A stretch of DNA of 64,000 bases from Craspedostauros australis (GCA_026770025.1 JAMXDE010000078.1:62001-126000); one strand, 5' to 3'; numbered from the stretch's first letter, positions 1-10,776 are shown. Notes: generated by a model not told the origin, from the letters alone. Translations and numbers: made by a program.

Positions 1-2421
1 GGCACATTGCCATCCTTGCCTGCACACAAGCCCCTTGCATATGACGGGTCACCCTACAGCAGCTCACGGCCACATATCATATTCCTGAATGGTGTGCCTT
101 CCTCTGCCATCTTCTTTGGAGACAACAACAGCACATCTAATTCCGAGCGAAGTCCAACCTACAGAGACTTCCTCGGAAACAATGAATCCTGCAACACCAC
201 CAACATCTGGGGCAATCCTAATCTGCCTGGTTTGGATACCACTGCCTCCTCATTGGACATTGATGCCAACCATCAGCCCTGCCATGATGATGCCACAAAT
301 AGCAGCACAGTCAGCCCCATCCCTTCGCCAACACAAAAATCCTACACCAACAGCAGTACTACACCAGAGTTCTCCACAGACAGCACCACCACGCGAGGAA
401 GCTTGGAGGGTCGTGCATGCTTCACTGGTGATGAAAGCAACCAGAGAACCATTCCGCAACTGAACTTCCCTCCATTCCCAACACCAACAGATGGGCAATC
501 CAGGCGCAATACCGTCGTCTGCTCCAAAGAATCCACCAAGCCACCCTGGGATTCCCGCCATGCAGCCTCCCCAGGGGACAACATCGCCAGTCCTCCGGTA
601 CCTCTTCTTCATCCCATGGCTCCTCCTCCATACACACTCCTACCCATTGGAAATCACAAGCCAAGATTTGCTGGCATTCGGAATTTGAAGACAACAGTGG
701 AAAGCCTTCTCGAGATCATTTTTCCACATACCTTGATGGAAAGAATCCAATGGCATTCAAACAATCATCTGCGGAAGAGCGGCAGCATGGCCCCTGCCAT
801 CACAATTTCCAAGCTGTACATATTCGTGGCAATGTACTACTACATGGGAGTATGGAACGCACCGTCAAAAAGGGACTATTGGCGTGGCACCTGTGTATCC
901 GTCCCTACTAACACACTCATGACCCACCTGAGCAGGAATCGATATGACATCATCTTCCAGCACATCCATTTCACTGCAGAGCTTCCAGATGATGACAACG
1001 GATCATCAGCATCTTCCACCACACCCATCAACTTCGATGTCAATGAAGATGATATGCGGAAGAGTGCAGACAGTACCACCATTGCATCACGAAGTGAGCT
1101 ATCATCCATCAGCACAGTTTCATTGAAGGTGAGCAGTGCAGAGTCCAAGGATACCAGAGCCTCCAATACAAAGCCGCCAGCACAAAAGAAGGCCAAGAAG
1201 GAGGGCAGCAGTGTTCAGTTGAGCCGATCATGGTACAGGAAGGTGCAGCCACTCCTCAACCATACCAATCGAGTGGCAAAACGCATCTGTACAAGACCAG
1301 GCTCCGCATGTGCCATCAACGAAATGATGGTGCGGTTCAAAGGTTGTTCCGCACAGACACACAGGATGAAGATGAAGCCAATCAAAGAGGGCTTCAAATT
1401 CTTTGCACTTTGTTGTTCAAGCACTGGGTTCATGTACCATATCCTACCAGCAGGTCGACTTGACAAGACCACAAGAATCAACAACACTGTGGAGGAGTTG
1501 ATGAATGAACTTGATCAAAGGCATCATCATGTGGTCACCATGGACAACTTCTTCACCACCAAGATGGTTCTCCAGCGGTCAAGACAGATGGGCATTGGCA
1601 TCTTGGGCACAGCACGCAATCGGAACAGATTTCCTCCAAAGGCAGTTAAGGAGGTCAAGGATGACAGGTTCAACAGCCTGTACATCTGGACTGAACCAAA
1701 TGAGCATGTGGTGACTCGGTGGGTGGACAACAACATTGTCCTGATGGTGAGCACGGTTCACTATGGACACGAGACAGTTCTTCGTGATCGTCACAAGCCC
1801 AGAGAGACACGGATCAACAAGAAACATCTGAAGACGGTATGGGGAGATGATTGGAATGCAAGAATCCGCATTCCCAAAATGATCAATGACTACAATCACT
1901 GGATGGGTGGGGTTGACCGATGTGATCAGCTGATCTCATATTATCGTCCAAACATACGCTGCAGGAGGATATGGATGCCACTCATGTTCCATTTCCTGGA
2001 TATCCTCAGAGTGAACGCATGGATCAGTCATTGTCATCTGGCAGACAAAGAGGAGAGGTTGCCCCAAAAAGAATTCACGCTGGAGATGGTGGAAGCCCTT
2101 GTGAGGAAGTCGTCCACATGGAGTTCAAAGGGCACAAGATCATCAGAACAGATACCCAGACTGATTGTGACAAGGCACAGAATGAGGGCATCTGCGCCAA
2201 CCCTCCCAGAAGCGAGATTGATGGGAGAGGAGGCAGAGCATGAGCAAGTAATTGTGAAAGGAGAATGGGCAAGAACGTGCCGATACTGTGCATTTCTGGG
2301 CGCAAATGCGAAACTTTCTGGCAAGGAGGGAACCAAACCTAAACGAGTTACCAGGATGTGTAGCTTCTGTAGAGTCTATATCTGTAGCGAACATTGGGAT
2401 ATATACCATGGAAAGACATGA
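1..2421 (+). CDS. PiggyBac-type transposase, 5' end outside the window
   Basis: The frame is open from base 1 to the TGA at 2419-2421, about 806 codons, with no ATG near the window edge, so the true start lies upstream. The first ~210 residues are Ser/Thr/Pro-rich and low complexity. A DDE_Tnp_1_7 (PiggyBac) domain follows from about 660. The second catalytic motif (TMDNFFTT, Asp codon 1543-1545) and third (GGVDRCDQL, Asp codon 1915-1917) are present. The first, normally Asp-Glu, reads INEMMVRFKG, with AAC (Asn) at 1318-1320. A C-terminal Cys/His zinc-binding segment (CRYC, CSFC, CSEHWDIYH) matches the family's cysteine-rich tail. The family cuts and pastes DNA at TTAA; with Asn at the first catalytic position this copy is predicted inactive or repurposed. 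A 60-residue acidic/Ser insert follows the ELPDDD segment. I did not find a terminal repeat downstream. Confidence 0.85.
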   Translation, partial: GTLPSLPAHKPLAYDGSPYSSSRPHIIFLNGVPSSAIFFGDNNSTSNSERSPTYRDFLGNNESCNTTNIWGNPNLPGLDTTASSLDIDANHQPCHDDATNSSTVSPIPSPTQKSYTNSSTTPEFSTDSTTTRGSLEGRACFTGDESNQRTIPQLNFPPFPTPTDGQSRRNTVVCSKESTKPPWDSRHAASPGDNIASPPVPLLHPMAPPPYTLLPIGNHKPRFAGIRNLKTTVESLLEIIFPHTLMERIQWHSNNHLRKSGSMAPAITISKLYIFVAMYYYMGVWNAPSKRDYWRGTCVSVPTNTLMTHLSRNRYDIIFQHIHFTAELPDDDNGSSASSTTPINFDVNEDDMRKSADSTTIASRSELSSISTVSLKVSSAESKDTRASNTKPPAQKKAKKEGSSVQLSRSWYRKVQPLLNHTNRVAKRICTRPGSACAINEMMVRFKGCSAQTHRMKMKPIKEGFKFFALCCSSTGFMYHILPAGRLDKTTRINNTVEELMNELDQRHHHVVTMDNFFTTKMVLQRSRQMGIGILGTARNRNRFPPKAVKEVKDDRFNSLYIWTEPNEHVVTRWVDNNIVLMVSTVHYGHETVLRDRHKPRETRINKKHLKTVWGDDWNARIRIPKMINDYNHWMGGVDRCDQLISYYRPNIRCRRIWMPLMFHFLDILRVNAWISHCHLADKEERLPQKEFTLEMVEALVRKSSTWSSKGTRSSEQIPRLIVTRHRMRASAPTLPEARLMGEEAEHEQVIVKGEWARTCRYCAFLGANAKLSGKEGTKPKRVTRMCSFCRVYICSEHWDIYHGKT

Positions 2422-3042
2422 AATAGACACAAACAAAAAAGCTGTAGTTTCCAACGATAACACTAGTTGTAAGGGGTACAGACTTAGTTTTCACGTAGGC
2501 CCTGGTAGGGCAAATGCGTTCAAAAAACAACTAGTGTCATTATATCGCCCATAATATAGGCTTTAAGCTTGGGTCGTTAAGGGATAGTATGCGACTGAGT
2601 CTTTCCCACTGAGCATTTTGGTCCAATTCCTTGATGATGTTCATGTTGCGACAGTCGCGAAATGCTTTTTGGCTTTCACCGATTCGTGGATGAAGCGGGC
2701 CAGGCACGCGCGTGGCATCGCGCATCTCCGTTGACTGGTTGGATTGTACTATTGGAGGGGTTCGAGTGGCTATTTTTTGGCGTGGCCGGCGGCTTCAGCC
2801 AATCAAATGGATTACATTTTATCACTGGCACGAGCAAGCCATCCCATTGAAGGGTGAATTGAGGGGAGTTTGGGTCATTTCTCCCAAGCTTTGTTGCGCT
2901 TTGAGTTCTCATTTGAAACCGTGTGGCGCAGATGATCTGTTCCGTGTCGGATCGATTCTCGTTGTGAACGCTGACAGAGGTGGTGGGATTGCGAGGTTGG
3001 TTTCGCGCGAGGAATTGTGGAACTTAGTTAGGATTCGGGCGT
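2422..3042. other. Non-coding stretch after the transposase
   Basis: This holds the presumed 3' flank of the PiggyBac-type gene. Short open frames exist (for example 2712-3044 plus) but have no recognisable domain, no neighbour support and unremarkable composition. TTAA-like strings occur, but no inverted terminal repeat could be paired because the other end of the element is outside the window. Confidence 0.5.
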
Positions 3043-3710
3043 AGTTGGCGCGAATCGGTGGAGGATGCCTTGTGAATCTGCCGGCTTCGAGATAGCCGTG
3101 TAATGCAGTTCAAGAGAGGTGTATTGATTGAAGAGTTGTTACTGTAACAATGAGTAGAAGAGTGCTTTGTAGCTAATCCTTGTCTGTTTGTTATGAGTTA
3201 GCTTGTAGTGTTAGTAGGGTGAAGAAACGATGCCACACAACTTGGTGAGACTCTGCACTGATGTACTTGGTTCAGTGCTTGAGGGTAGACAATCATTACA
3301 GTTCCTTGCTCTCCTCACACGTAGATACACTGCAGTGTAGGTCATGACACCTGATGGTGACGGTCATGAAGCAGTGGCTGTGGCTGGAGCTGACCCTCGG
3401 ATTCCATTGCTCGAGTTGAAGCAAGTTGGATACACACGTTGAGACTATGGCAGTGATGCAGTAGTCGTCAGCATGAAGGGAATCGAGGTATGTTGTAGTA
3501 AGAGGATCTGAGGAGCATATAGTTCCCAAGGTGAGATGTGAGTCAGGTCGGTCATGCTTGAGTCATGACGGATTCGTGAATGGAGGAGAGAAGGGAGGAG
3601 AAAAGATTTGGTGGTCGATCAAGTCGGAAGATTTCGCGCCAAAACAAGAATTTCTCCCATCGGGTTGATACCGTGTCCGGTAATAGTCTGTCCCTTATTG
3701 AATCTCAACT
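3043..3710 (-). repeat. Diverged LTR of copia family D (remnant D2)
   Basis: The segment begins AGTTGG and ends TCAACT, the same inverted termini as the D LTRs at 53721 and 62216. It shares stretches with them (GATGAAGAAACGAT, CTCTGCACTGA, GGTTCAGTGCT) in the same order. It is followed by the same polypurine complement, CTCCCTCTCA, as the D element. At 668 bp it is shorter and much more diverged than the 753-bp D LTRs, so it is an old copy. One E2F-like site is retained at 3632-3643. In element sense (minus strand) this is the 3' LTR. Confidence 0.7.
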
Positions 3711-3762
3711 CTCCCTCTCAGTGTTGGGTCGTGATTGAGCTGTCATTTGTTGTTGTTGGTTG

Positions 3763-4265
3763 TTACCAACCCATGATCTTGAACCGCAAGTACTCAAAGA
3801 CCACGATGGATAGCCCCTTCGTAAAGATGTCGGCGAGTTGCTCCGGCGTGGCGATGTGCTGGATGCAGATGAAGCCCGCCTTGACCCAGTACCAAAAGAA
3901 GTGCCACTTGGTTAGGAAGTGTTTGGTGCGCGCGGTCGGCTGATGATTGGTGGCGAGGGAAATGCAGGCTTGGTTGTCCTCAAAGACAGTGCACTGGAGG
4001 TTGGTATGCAGCGGCATGTTGGTGCCCGCGTTGTCAATCACCTGGCAGATGAGCTGTTGGATGGGGATCAATGTTCGCATCGCAAGAGAGAGCGCTGCGT
4101 ACTCGGATTCCATCGTGGACAGTGCAATCTCAGTTTGGAGCTTTGATTTCCAAATGAGAGGGCATCTGCCTAGCATGATGAGGTACCCCGTGCGTGACTT
4201 GACCAACACAGGGTCTTTGCTGTCCTCTTGTTGGTAGAGGCCTGCGAAGTCAGCGTCCACGTAGC
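3763..4265 (-). pseudogene. RNase H end of a copia family D polyprotein (D2)
   Basis: Minus-strand translation gives the C-terminal RNase H of a copia polyprotein: VDADFAGLY, LSTMESEYAALSLAMRT, VFEDNQACISLA, and QLADIFTKG near the stop at 3763-3765. It is closely related to the end of the intact D polyprotein (54553 onward). The four metal-binding acidic positions are kept. The gene is cut at 4265/4266 by the 5' LTR of element A1, and the matching upstream half is not found on the far side of A1, so the break is not a simple insertion. It is non-functional as a fragment. Confidence 0.85.
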
Positions 4266-5043
4266 TGTCAGGAATCGGGGGTACGACTTTGCAAAGATAC
4301 CGTGTTCTACCGCAGCTCCCATGAGGACTGACCGGAACCGGAATGGTATTAAGTGCAAAGATACCCATGATTGCCGCAACCCCCAATAGCACCTCCCAGA
4401 CAAAACGCAACCTAGCAATCGACCAGTTGCACTCGGACAGCCCAATGGCCTTACCTGTCTTATGCGACATCCAAGCACCCTCATCCAGTGGCCTACTCGG
4501 CCATGTCCCGATAACGGTCGGGAACGGAGAGATCTATGAGGATGGCAACACACCAGCCCATGAGTGAATCGAGTGAGCGCGACAACCAATATATCTGAAC
4601 AAGTCGACGCGTCCCTGAGGACCTAATGTGAGAAAGCGAAACAGAGGCGATCCCTATTCACCCAAGACCACGATCCAGACGACGATAAGTTCCAAACATC
4701 CAAAGGCAACCATCGAGATGACCGGAAGGAGGAACTGAAATGAAGTGGGACCAGTGAGGTGACAGGAGACCGAAGGAGAGGTACCTACAGGTCTACGAGT
4801 ATGAACTTGACGAATGTAGGTGCTCTCCAATCCTCAGCTAAGCAAGCGATGAACCACGATGAAAGCAAGATGAAGATGCAGACGAAAGGAGCCAAGCTAA
4901 AGGGTGTAACCTCAGGTGGCTACTGCGGATCATGCTTGTTGTGAATTGGAATCGAAAAGAGATGAGCATGTTGTGCTCACAGTTCTAAAACGGTACAGAC
5001 TGATAACAGATTAGTCTACTACTATAACCCCGGATTTCCAACA
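4266..5043 (+). repeat. 5' LTR of A1
   Basis: It is 778 bp, from TGTCAGGAATC to TTTCCAACA. It is identical in length to, and one base different from, the A2 LTR at 19323-20100. A long minus-strand open frame inside it recurs in all A LTR copies and is an LTR property, not a gene. Confidence 0.93.
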
Positions 5044-5056
5044 CGTTTCGAAACGT
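5043..5056 (+). other. Palindromic primer-site region of A1
   Basis: Immediately after the LTR comes ACGTTTCGAAACGT, a perfect 14-bp palindrome (12-bp core 5044-5055). No TGG-starting tRNA primer-binding site is visible in the first 30 bases. The same core occurs in A2 (20101-20112) and in F (41173-41184, minus strand). A further inverted pair, GGATTTC in the LTR end and GAAATCC at about 5064-5070, encloses it. Confidence 0.6.
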
Positions 5057-5124
5057 TACGATTGAAATCCAACGTTTCCATCACCCACCAACACAGCAAC
5101 AAACAACACCACCACCACACCACC

Positions 5125-8100
5125 ATGAGCTCCTATCTCCGCAAGAACGACCGCGTCGTCATCTTCGACGGCAAGCGTTCCAGCTGGACAGGTTGGAGCA
5201 TCAAGTTCCTAGCTCGCGCCGCGGGCAGGGGCCTTGAGGACCTGTATCTCATGGATCTAGACAAGGTGGAGGTGAAGCCAGCTCCCTTCGGCCCCAGCGC
5301 CCTCATCTCCGATGTGAAGATCGAGAAGGGTGAGTCTATCGCGAAGAAGATAGCCTCGATGACTGCTGAGGAGAAGGAGGTATACAAGAATGGGCTGGCT
5401 AAGTGCGCGTTTGAAGAACTGACCATGGCGATCAACCATGAAACTACGGAAGGCGATGTCGCCTTCATGGCTGTGGTGGGAACCAAGGGCGGGCCCACTG
5501 AGAGTGGAGACCCACGCAAGGCGTGGAAGGCCCTTGAACGCATCTACGAACAGCGTACTGCGCCTGTCAAGGCAAAGTTGTTGGCTCAACTCAACGGGAT
5601 GCGGTTGAAGAAAGGTGAACACCCAGACACGTTCCTAACTGAGATGGAAGTGCTGCGTAATCGCCTCGGTAGTACTGGCATCAAGATGGATATGCAACAG
5701 TACCACATGCTCGTACTCAACGCCCTCGGAAGGGAATACGAGACGGACGTGAAGCTCTTGGAGCTCAAGTTCGATGGTATGGAGAATACCATGACCCTCG
5801 AAGACATCCGCGAGGCTGTCAGTGCCACCTACGACGGCCGATACCTCAAACTCGGCGGCAATAGACGTGAGAACAATAGTAACAAGGAAGAGACTGCATT
5901 CGCTGCAGTAGGAGGCTTCAAAGGTCACTGCCGCAACTGTGGTGCCTACGGCCACAAGAAAGCAGACTGCCGCTCCGCCCCCAAGAAAGACAATGGCAAG
6001 AACAAAAAGAGTGGCCAAGGAGTCAACAACAGCAAGCCCAAGTTCAATGGGGAGTGTAAGTACTGCGGTAAGAAGGGACACAAGATCCTACAGTGCTTCG
6101 AGCTGAAAGCAGCCATGAAAGAGGCAGACTCGGCTAATGTGGCAACTGATGGGATGGAGGGAAATAACGACGTGGCTCTTGTGATGACAGACGAATTAAT
6201 TTGTGTGCCCACCTCGGGAGACACGAACGAATTGGAAAATGTGACCAACTTGTCTGTGAACACAGGCGAGGCGAAAACACGTGACAACAACAGCAATTAC
6301 CAAGCTGACTCCAAGGTAATGGAGGACGTCGCCTTTGCAGCCATCGTCGAACAGACTGACACATCTCCCATTCTTTCCTTGAGACCACACAACATCAACA
6401 ACAAGATGAGCAACTCCAATCCGGGACACGAGTCCTACTACGACGCAAGCCTCACCAACGAAGGCGCCACCGACACCGAAGACGTGGATGACGACATGGG
6501 CGGTGCCAACCGAGAAGGAACGGCACGCCGTCCAGTGTTCAACTTCGCTCCAGAGCTCTCCCGCGTGGACCGAATGATCGGGAACTCGACAGGGCTCACC
6601 ACCAACACGGCCTGGTGCCCTCTGTGCCTCAAACGAGGACCACTCTATGCATGGTGCGTGGAATGCCCCCAAGTTCCTTTCTTCATCCAGCTCCACAACG
6701 AGCCAAGTGGCAATGTGCCGACCAACGATGAAGAGCGCGCGGAGCGACGCACCAGACTCGAAAGAGCTGGCTCCCTCCGCAATGCTGTGCGAGCATCGTT
6801 GAGCAACGTGCTTCGAGCCAATGAGGTGCGAAACGAACTCGCCCTATTGTGCTACGACGCTGTAGCCACCCACACTCAGGACCGCGAGCTACAGATCGAG
6901 CCGCGCACAGTGTACTTCAAGCTACACGAGATCGGGATGATCACCACACTGGGTGTGTGTCGCAACCCGTGCAACATCAACAACAGCTTGGAATCTCGTC
7001 ACTTCCAACCCTTCCCCAGCGATCTGATTTCGTGCATGACCCTCCATGCCGCGAACTCCATCCGTTGGACCCATCACCAAAGTGACAGCGGAGTCAGAGA
7101 CCCAAAGCCGGAGCACTGGGTGCTGCCAATCTACTCTGAACGCACAGACCAACACGAGGTAGCCATGGTGGTCGGCAACACGGACCATGTGAGCGCAAGG
7201 CGCTCTTCCATCGCACCGGACAGCTATGAGACCAACACCTGGTTGGGGGATTCGGGCGCATCATGCCACCTCACCAACAGCGACGAAGGAATGACCAACG
7301 TTCGCGTCTCCAATCAGGACGTGAAGATCGGAAACGGACGCTTCCTCAAGGCAACCAAGGTCGGGGACAAACGGATGACCGTCATGCAGAAGAATGGAAA
7401 GACATCCATCGTCGTACTCAAGTCAGTGAAGTACGTGCCGAAGCTGTGGGTGAACCTGCTGAGCATCAATAAAGCTCTCGAAAATGGGTTCGACATTAGC
7501 AACCGCGGCATCGTGATCAGCCTGAAGAAAGGCAGCGTGCGCATCAGCTTCGACCGCATCATGGCGACCCAGAGCGGTTTCGTTTGCGGAGTGAACATGG
7601 TGAGCAATGCCAAGGCCGACGACCAAGCTCATGTTGGTGTGTCAACCGACGCACCAGTTGACATCAACACAATTCATAAAATGTTAGGCCACGTTGACGC
7701 GTACACCATCTCTCGAACAGCAGGGAGGTACGGCTGGAACGTGACAGGAAAACTGAACGTGTGTGTTGACTGCGCGATTGGGAAATCGCGACAGAGACCA
7801 ATGTCGAAAGCGACTCAACAACGAGCGAAAGGAGTCGGGGATCGATTGTTCATGGACACATCAAGTGTTCAGACACACAGCCTGGGAAAGGGCAAATACT
7901 GGCTTCTTGTGATCGACGATTACAGTGACTACTGCTGGAGTTACTTCATCACAGAGAAAGGCGACGTGGGGTCGAAGATGCTTTTGTTGTTCCAATGGCT
8001 CCAGGCGAATCAGCGAGTAACGGTTCAAAATGTCAGATGTGACAACGCAGGAGAGAATCGTTCTGCAGAGAAACTCTTACTTAACAAGGGATTCGCCCCA

Positions 8101-10776
8101 ACCTTCGAGTACACTGCGGCATCGACTCCCCAACAGAACGGTTGCGTCGAAAGGAAATTCGCGACACTCTACGGCAAAGTACCCGCCATGCTGAACCAAA
8201 CCCATCTACCAAAAACAACGCGAGGGAAGCTGTGGGCAGAAGCTGCTCACACGGCAACGCAGCTGGAGAACATCATTGGCACGAAGTCAAGGGAACCAGC
8301 GTGCATACTGTTAAACGGAAAAATCCCAAAGTATGCAAATGACCTGCGTGTGTTCGGTGAGATGGGGATGGTACACATCGGTGGACAGGCTATCAAGGCC
8401 AAGCTAGACGACCGCTCCAAACCTGCCATGTTCGTGGGATACGGACAGTCGCACGCAAAAGGAGTGTATCGCATGATGAACCTTGCTACCTCGAGAATCT
8501 TGATGACTCGAGACATAACATGGTTGAATAAATCGTATGGAGAGTTCAAAGGTATTAAGGATGCCAGCAGATCCAGAGTGATGAACGCAGACGACAACTT
8601 CTCATCAAGAGACTCGTCCCCAGAGAGAGGAGTGACTTGGCTTCGTCAATCGGACAATGTGAGTGATATAGAGACCGATGACGATGAGCAGCGCAGCAGA
8701 ACCGGAGAACAAGGAAATTCAGAAGATGCTGCGCTAGAGCAGGACGACCTGCTACCCGTCCAAGAGGATCAGGAACCAGACGAAGACGTCGGCGATGAAT
8801 CCGGAAGGGACGAGGATGGAAGGAGTGAGGAAAGAACGGTAGAAAAAGAACCACCCTCGACTCCAGTCGCAACACCTGTTGCGTACGTACCGAGAATGGT
8901 CAGAGATCTCGCAGGGTATAACAACTCGCCCGTTCCTAAAGAGGACAGAGACTATGGATCCAGCGAGGCTTCGGAATCTGACGATGAGAAGCAAGAGACT
9001 GCCCAAGAAACAGAAGCCGAAACAACGTCGACAGAGGGGCCGAGCTTCCATACAGACGGGTCGATGTTCAACAGAGACGTCGCAGGGATGATGATAGACA
9101 CCACTCACGGAAAGATGAGATTGGATGACTTCATCGCTGCGAGCCAAGTGACGAACGATCGAGTCAGACCCGAGCAAGCAAGCGTAGCTATGATGCTAGA
9201 CCCTACCACCTTCGAAGAATGCTGGGACCATGCAGATCCCAAGAAGAGAAAGAAGTGGAGAGAGGCTATCAACAAGGAGTTCAACGATATGACCAGAAGA
9301 GGAGTATGGGAGAAGATCAAGAGGAACCGAATGCCGAGAGATCGGCGATGCGTGAAGACCAAATGGGTATTCAAGGAGAAGAGGAACGGAGTCTTCCGGG
9401 CCAGACTCGTCGCCTGCGGCTACTCACAGATCGCAGGAGTGGACTTCTCAGCACATCACGCACCAGTGATTCATGATGCAACCTACTGCATCATGCTCAC
9501 TATGAAGATGCTGCTGCACATGGATAGTATGATCATCGACTTCGAGACAGCATTCTTGCATGGAGAACTTGACGAAGAGATCTACATGCAATGCCCAAAG
9601 GGGATGAGGCATGAGGCCGACGAATGCTTGCTGCTCAAGAAGACCATCTACGGATTAGTGCAGAGCGCCAGACAATGGAACAAAAAGCTGGTCGACATTC
9701 TACTCAAGCTGGGATTTCGACAGAGCAAAGTGGATCCATGCCTTCTGATTCGAAATCAGGAAGGGAGACTACTGCTAATAGGCACCTACGTCGACGACTG
9801 CCTATGCATCGGAGAAAAGGAGGAGTTGAAACAACTGACCATCGACATCAAAGCTGAGCAATTCGGAATCAAGGTGGAGAATGACCTTGAAGACTACCTC
9901 AGCTGCAAGATCATCTTCAACAACGATCAGTCGAACTGTTGGGTGAACCAGCCACACATCATCAAGAACATCATCGATACATTCAAGGATGACGTACTGA
10001 CTCTACAACGATACGGAACTCCAGGAACACCAGGACAGGGTATCCAGAGAAACAGCGACCTACCCAAAGTGGACAGTGACCGACACAGCAGATACCGAAG
10101 CGGAGTAGGTATGCTGCTCTACTTGGTGAAGCACTCGCGACCAGACATTGCGAATGCGGTGCGCGAACTTACCAAGGTGCTGGACGGACCATCAGCTGCA
10201 GCATACAAGGAGATGCTGCGAGTAATGAAGTTCGTATCGGACACGAGGGACTACGGACTACGAATGCAACCAACCCCGCTGGAGAACGACGCATGGAAGA
10301 TCGAGATCTACGCAGACAGCGAGTTTGCGGGAGACAAGGATAACCGGATCAGTGTCGGGGGACATCTCGTCCTACTGCAAGGGGTGCCCATCGTATGGAG
10401 ATCGAAGGCACAACGAAGCGTAACTCTCAGCTCAACAGAGGCGGAATACGTCGCCCTGTCAGAAGCAGGAAAGGAGATTCGCTTCCCCACGCAACTAGTG
10501 GAGGACATCGGGTTGACAATGACCAAACCAGTGGATGTGTATGTGGACAATGTGGGGGCTATCTTCATTGCCTCCAATCCATCGACATCAGCACGAACGA
10601 GACACATCGATATACAACATCATTTCACTCGGGAGCTGATAGACAACGGAGAGGCACGAATTCAATTTGTGCGCTCAGAGGAGAACATCGCGGACGGCTT
10701 CACCAAGAACACAAAGAAGGAGATCTACGATAAACACAAAGGGAGCATCATTCAATTGAGATCGACCATGGATTAA
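5125..10776 (+). CDS. Gag-Pol polyprotein of copia element A1, intact
   Basis: Start chosen at ATG 5125 (MSSYLRKND); the frame is open slightly upstream but without an ATG. The protein is 1883 residues. Order: gag UBN2-like region (1-250); CCHC knuckles at about 269-282 (CRNCGAYGHKKADC) and 311-324; a ~330-residue unassigned cassette containing WCPLCLKRG; aspartic protease GDSGASCH (Asp709); pre-integrase HKMLGH and CVDC zinc site; integrase D911, D973, E1009 (35-residue gap before Glu); reverse transcriptase with YVDD at 1555-1558; RNase H D1731, E1772, D1808, D1857. It should make virus-like particle protein, process itself, copy the RNA and integrate the cDNA. One oddity is PQQNGCVER, where the family and copy A2 have Arg in place of Cys beside the catalytic Glu. 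Confidence 0.93.
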   Translation: MSSYLRKNDRVVIFDGKRSSWTGWSIKFLARAAGRGLEDLYLMDLDKVEVKPAPFGPSALISDVKIEKGESIAKKIASMTAEEKEVYKNGLAKCAFEELTMAINHETTEGDVAFMAVVGTKGGPTESGDPRKAWKALERIYEQRTAPVKAKLLAQLNGMRLKKGEHPDTFLTEMEVLRNRLGSTGIKMDMQQYHMLVLNALGREYETDVKLLELKFDGMENTMTLEDIREAVSATYDGRYLKLGGNRRENNSNKEETAFAAVGGFKGHCRNCGAYGHKKADCRSAPKKDNGKNKKSGQGVNNSKPKFNGECKYCGKKGHKILQCFELKAAMKEADSANVATDGMEGNNDVALVMTDELICVPTSGDTNELENVTNLSVNTGEAKTRDNNSNYQADSKVMEDVAFAAIVEQTDTSPILSLRPHNINNKMSNSNPGHESYYDASLTNEGATDTEDVDDDMGGANREGTARRPVFNFAPELSRVDRMIGNSTGLTTNTAWCPLCLKRGPLYAWCVECPQVPFFIQLHNEPSGNVPTNDEERAERRTRLERAGSLRNAVRASLSNVLRANEVRNELALLCYDAVATHTQDRELQIEPRTVYFKLHEIGMITTLGVCRNPCNINNSLESRHFQPFPSDLISCMTLHAANSIRWTHHQSDSGVRDPKPEHWVLPIYSERTDQHEVAMVVGNTDHVSARRSSIAPDSYETNTWLGDSGASCHLTNSDEGMTNVRVSNQDVKIGNGRFLKATKVGDKRMTVMQKNGKTSIVVLKSVKYVPKLWVNLLSINKALENGFDISNRGIVISLKKGSVRISFDRIMATQSGFVCGVNMVSNAKADDQAHVGVSTDAPVDINTIHKMLGHVDAYTISRTAGRYGWNVTGKLNVCVDCAIGKSRQRPMSKATQQRAKGVGDRLFMDTSSVQTHSLGKGKYWLLVIDDYSDYCWSYFITEKGDVGSKMLLLFQWLQANQRVTVQNVRCDNAGENRSAEKLLLNKGFAPTFEYTAASTPQQNGCVERKFATLYGKVPAMLNQTHLPKTTRGKLWAEAAHTATQLENIIGTKSREPACILLNGKIPKYANDLRVFGEMGMVHIGGQAIKAKLDDRSKPAMFVGYGQSHAKGVYRMMNLATSRILMTRDITWLNKSYGEFKGIKDASRSRVMNADDNFSSRDSSPERGVTWLRQSDNVSDIETDDDEQRSRTGEQGNSEDAALEQDDLLPVQEDQEPDEDVGDESGRDEDGRSEERTVEKEPPSTPVATPVAYVPRMVRDLAGYNNSPVPKEDRDYGSSEASESDDEKQETAQETEAETTSTEGPSFHTDGSMFNRDVAGMMIDTTHGKMRLDDFIAASQVTNDRVRPEQASVAMMLDPTTFEECWDHADPKKRKKWREAINKEFNDMTRRGVWEKIKRNRMPRDRRCVKTKWVFKEKRNGVFRARLVACGYSQIAGVDFSAHHAPVIHDATYCIMLTMKMLLHMDSMIIDFETAFLHGELDEEIYMQCPKGMRHEADECLLLKKTIYGLVQSARQWNKKLVDILLKLGFRQSKVDPCLLIRNQEGRLLLIGTYVDDCLCIGEKEELKQLTIDIKAEQFGIKVENDLEDYLSCKIIFNNDQSNCWVNQPHIIKNIIDTFKDDVLTLQRYGTPGTPGQGIQRNSDLPKVDSDRHSRYRSGVGMLLYLVKHSRPDIANAVRELTKVLDGPSAAAYKEMLRVMKFVSDTRDYGLRMQPTPLENDAWKIEIYADSEFAGDKDNRISVGGHLVLLQGVPIVWRSKAQRSVTLSSTEAEYVALSEAGKEIRFPTQLVEDIGLTMTKPVDVYVDNVGAIFIASNPSTSARTRHIDIQHHFTRELIDNGEARIQFVRSEENIADGFTKNTKKEIYDKHKGSIIQLRSTMD

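Noticed and set aside
5062..5124. Polyprotein start upstream of ATG 5125 (and similarly 20119, 28180, 47968)
   Set aside because: These frames begin at TTG or GTG; in a eukaryotic setting the first ATG was used.
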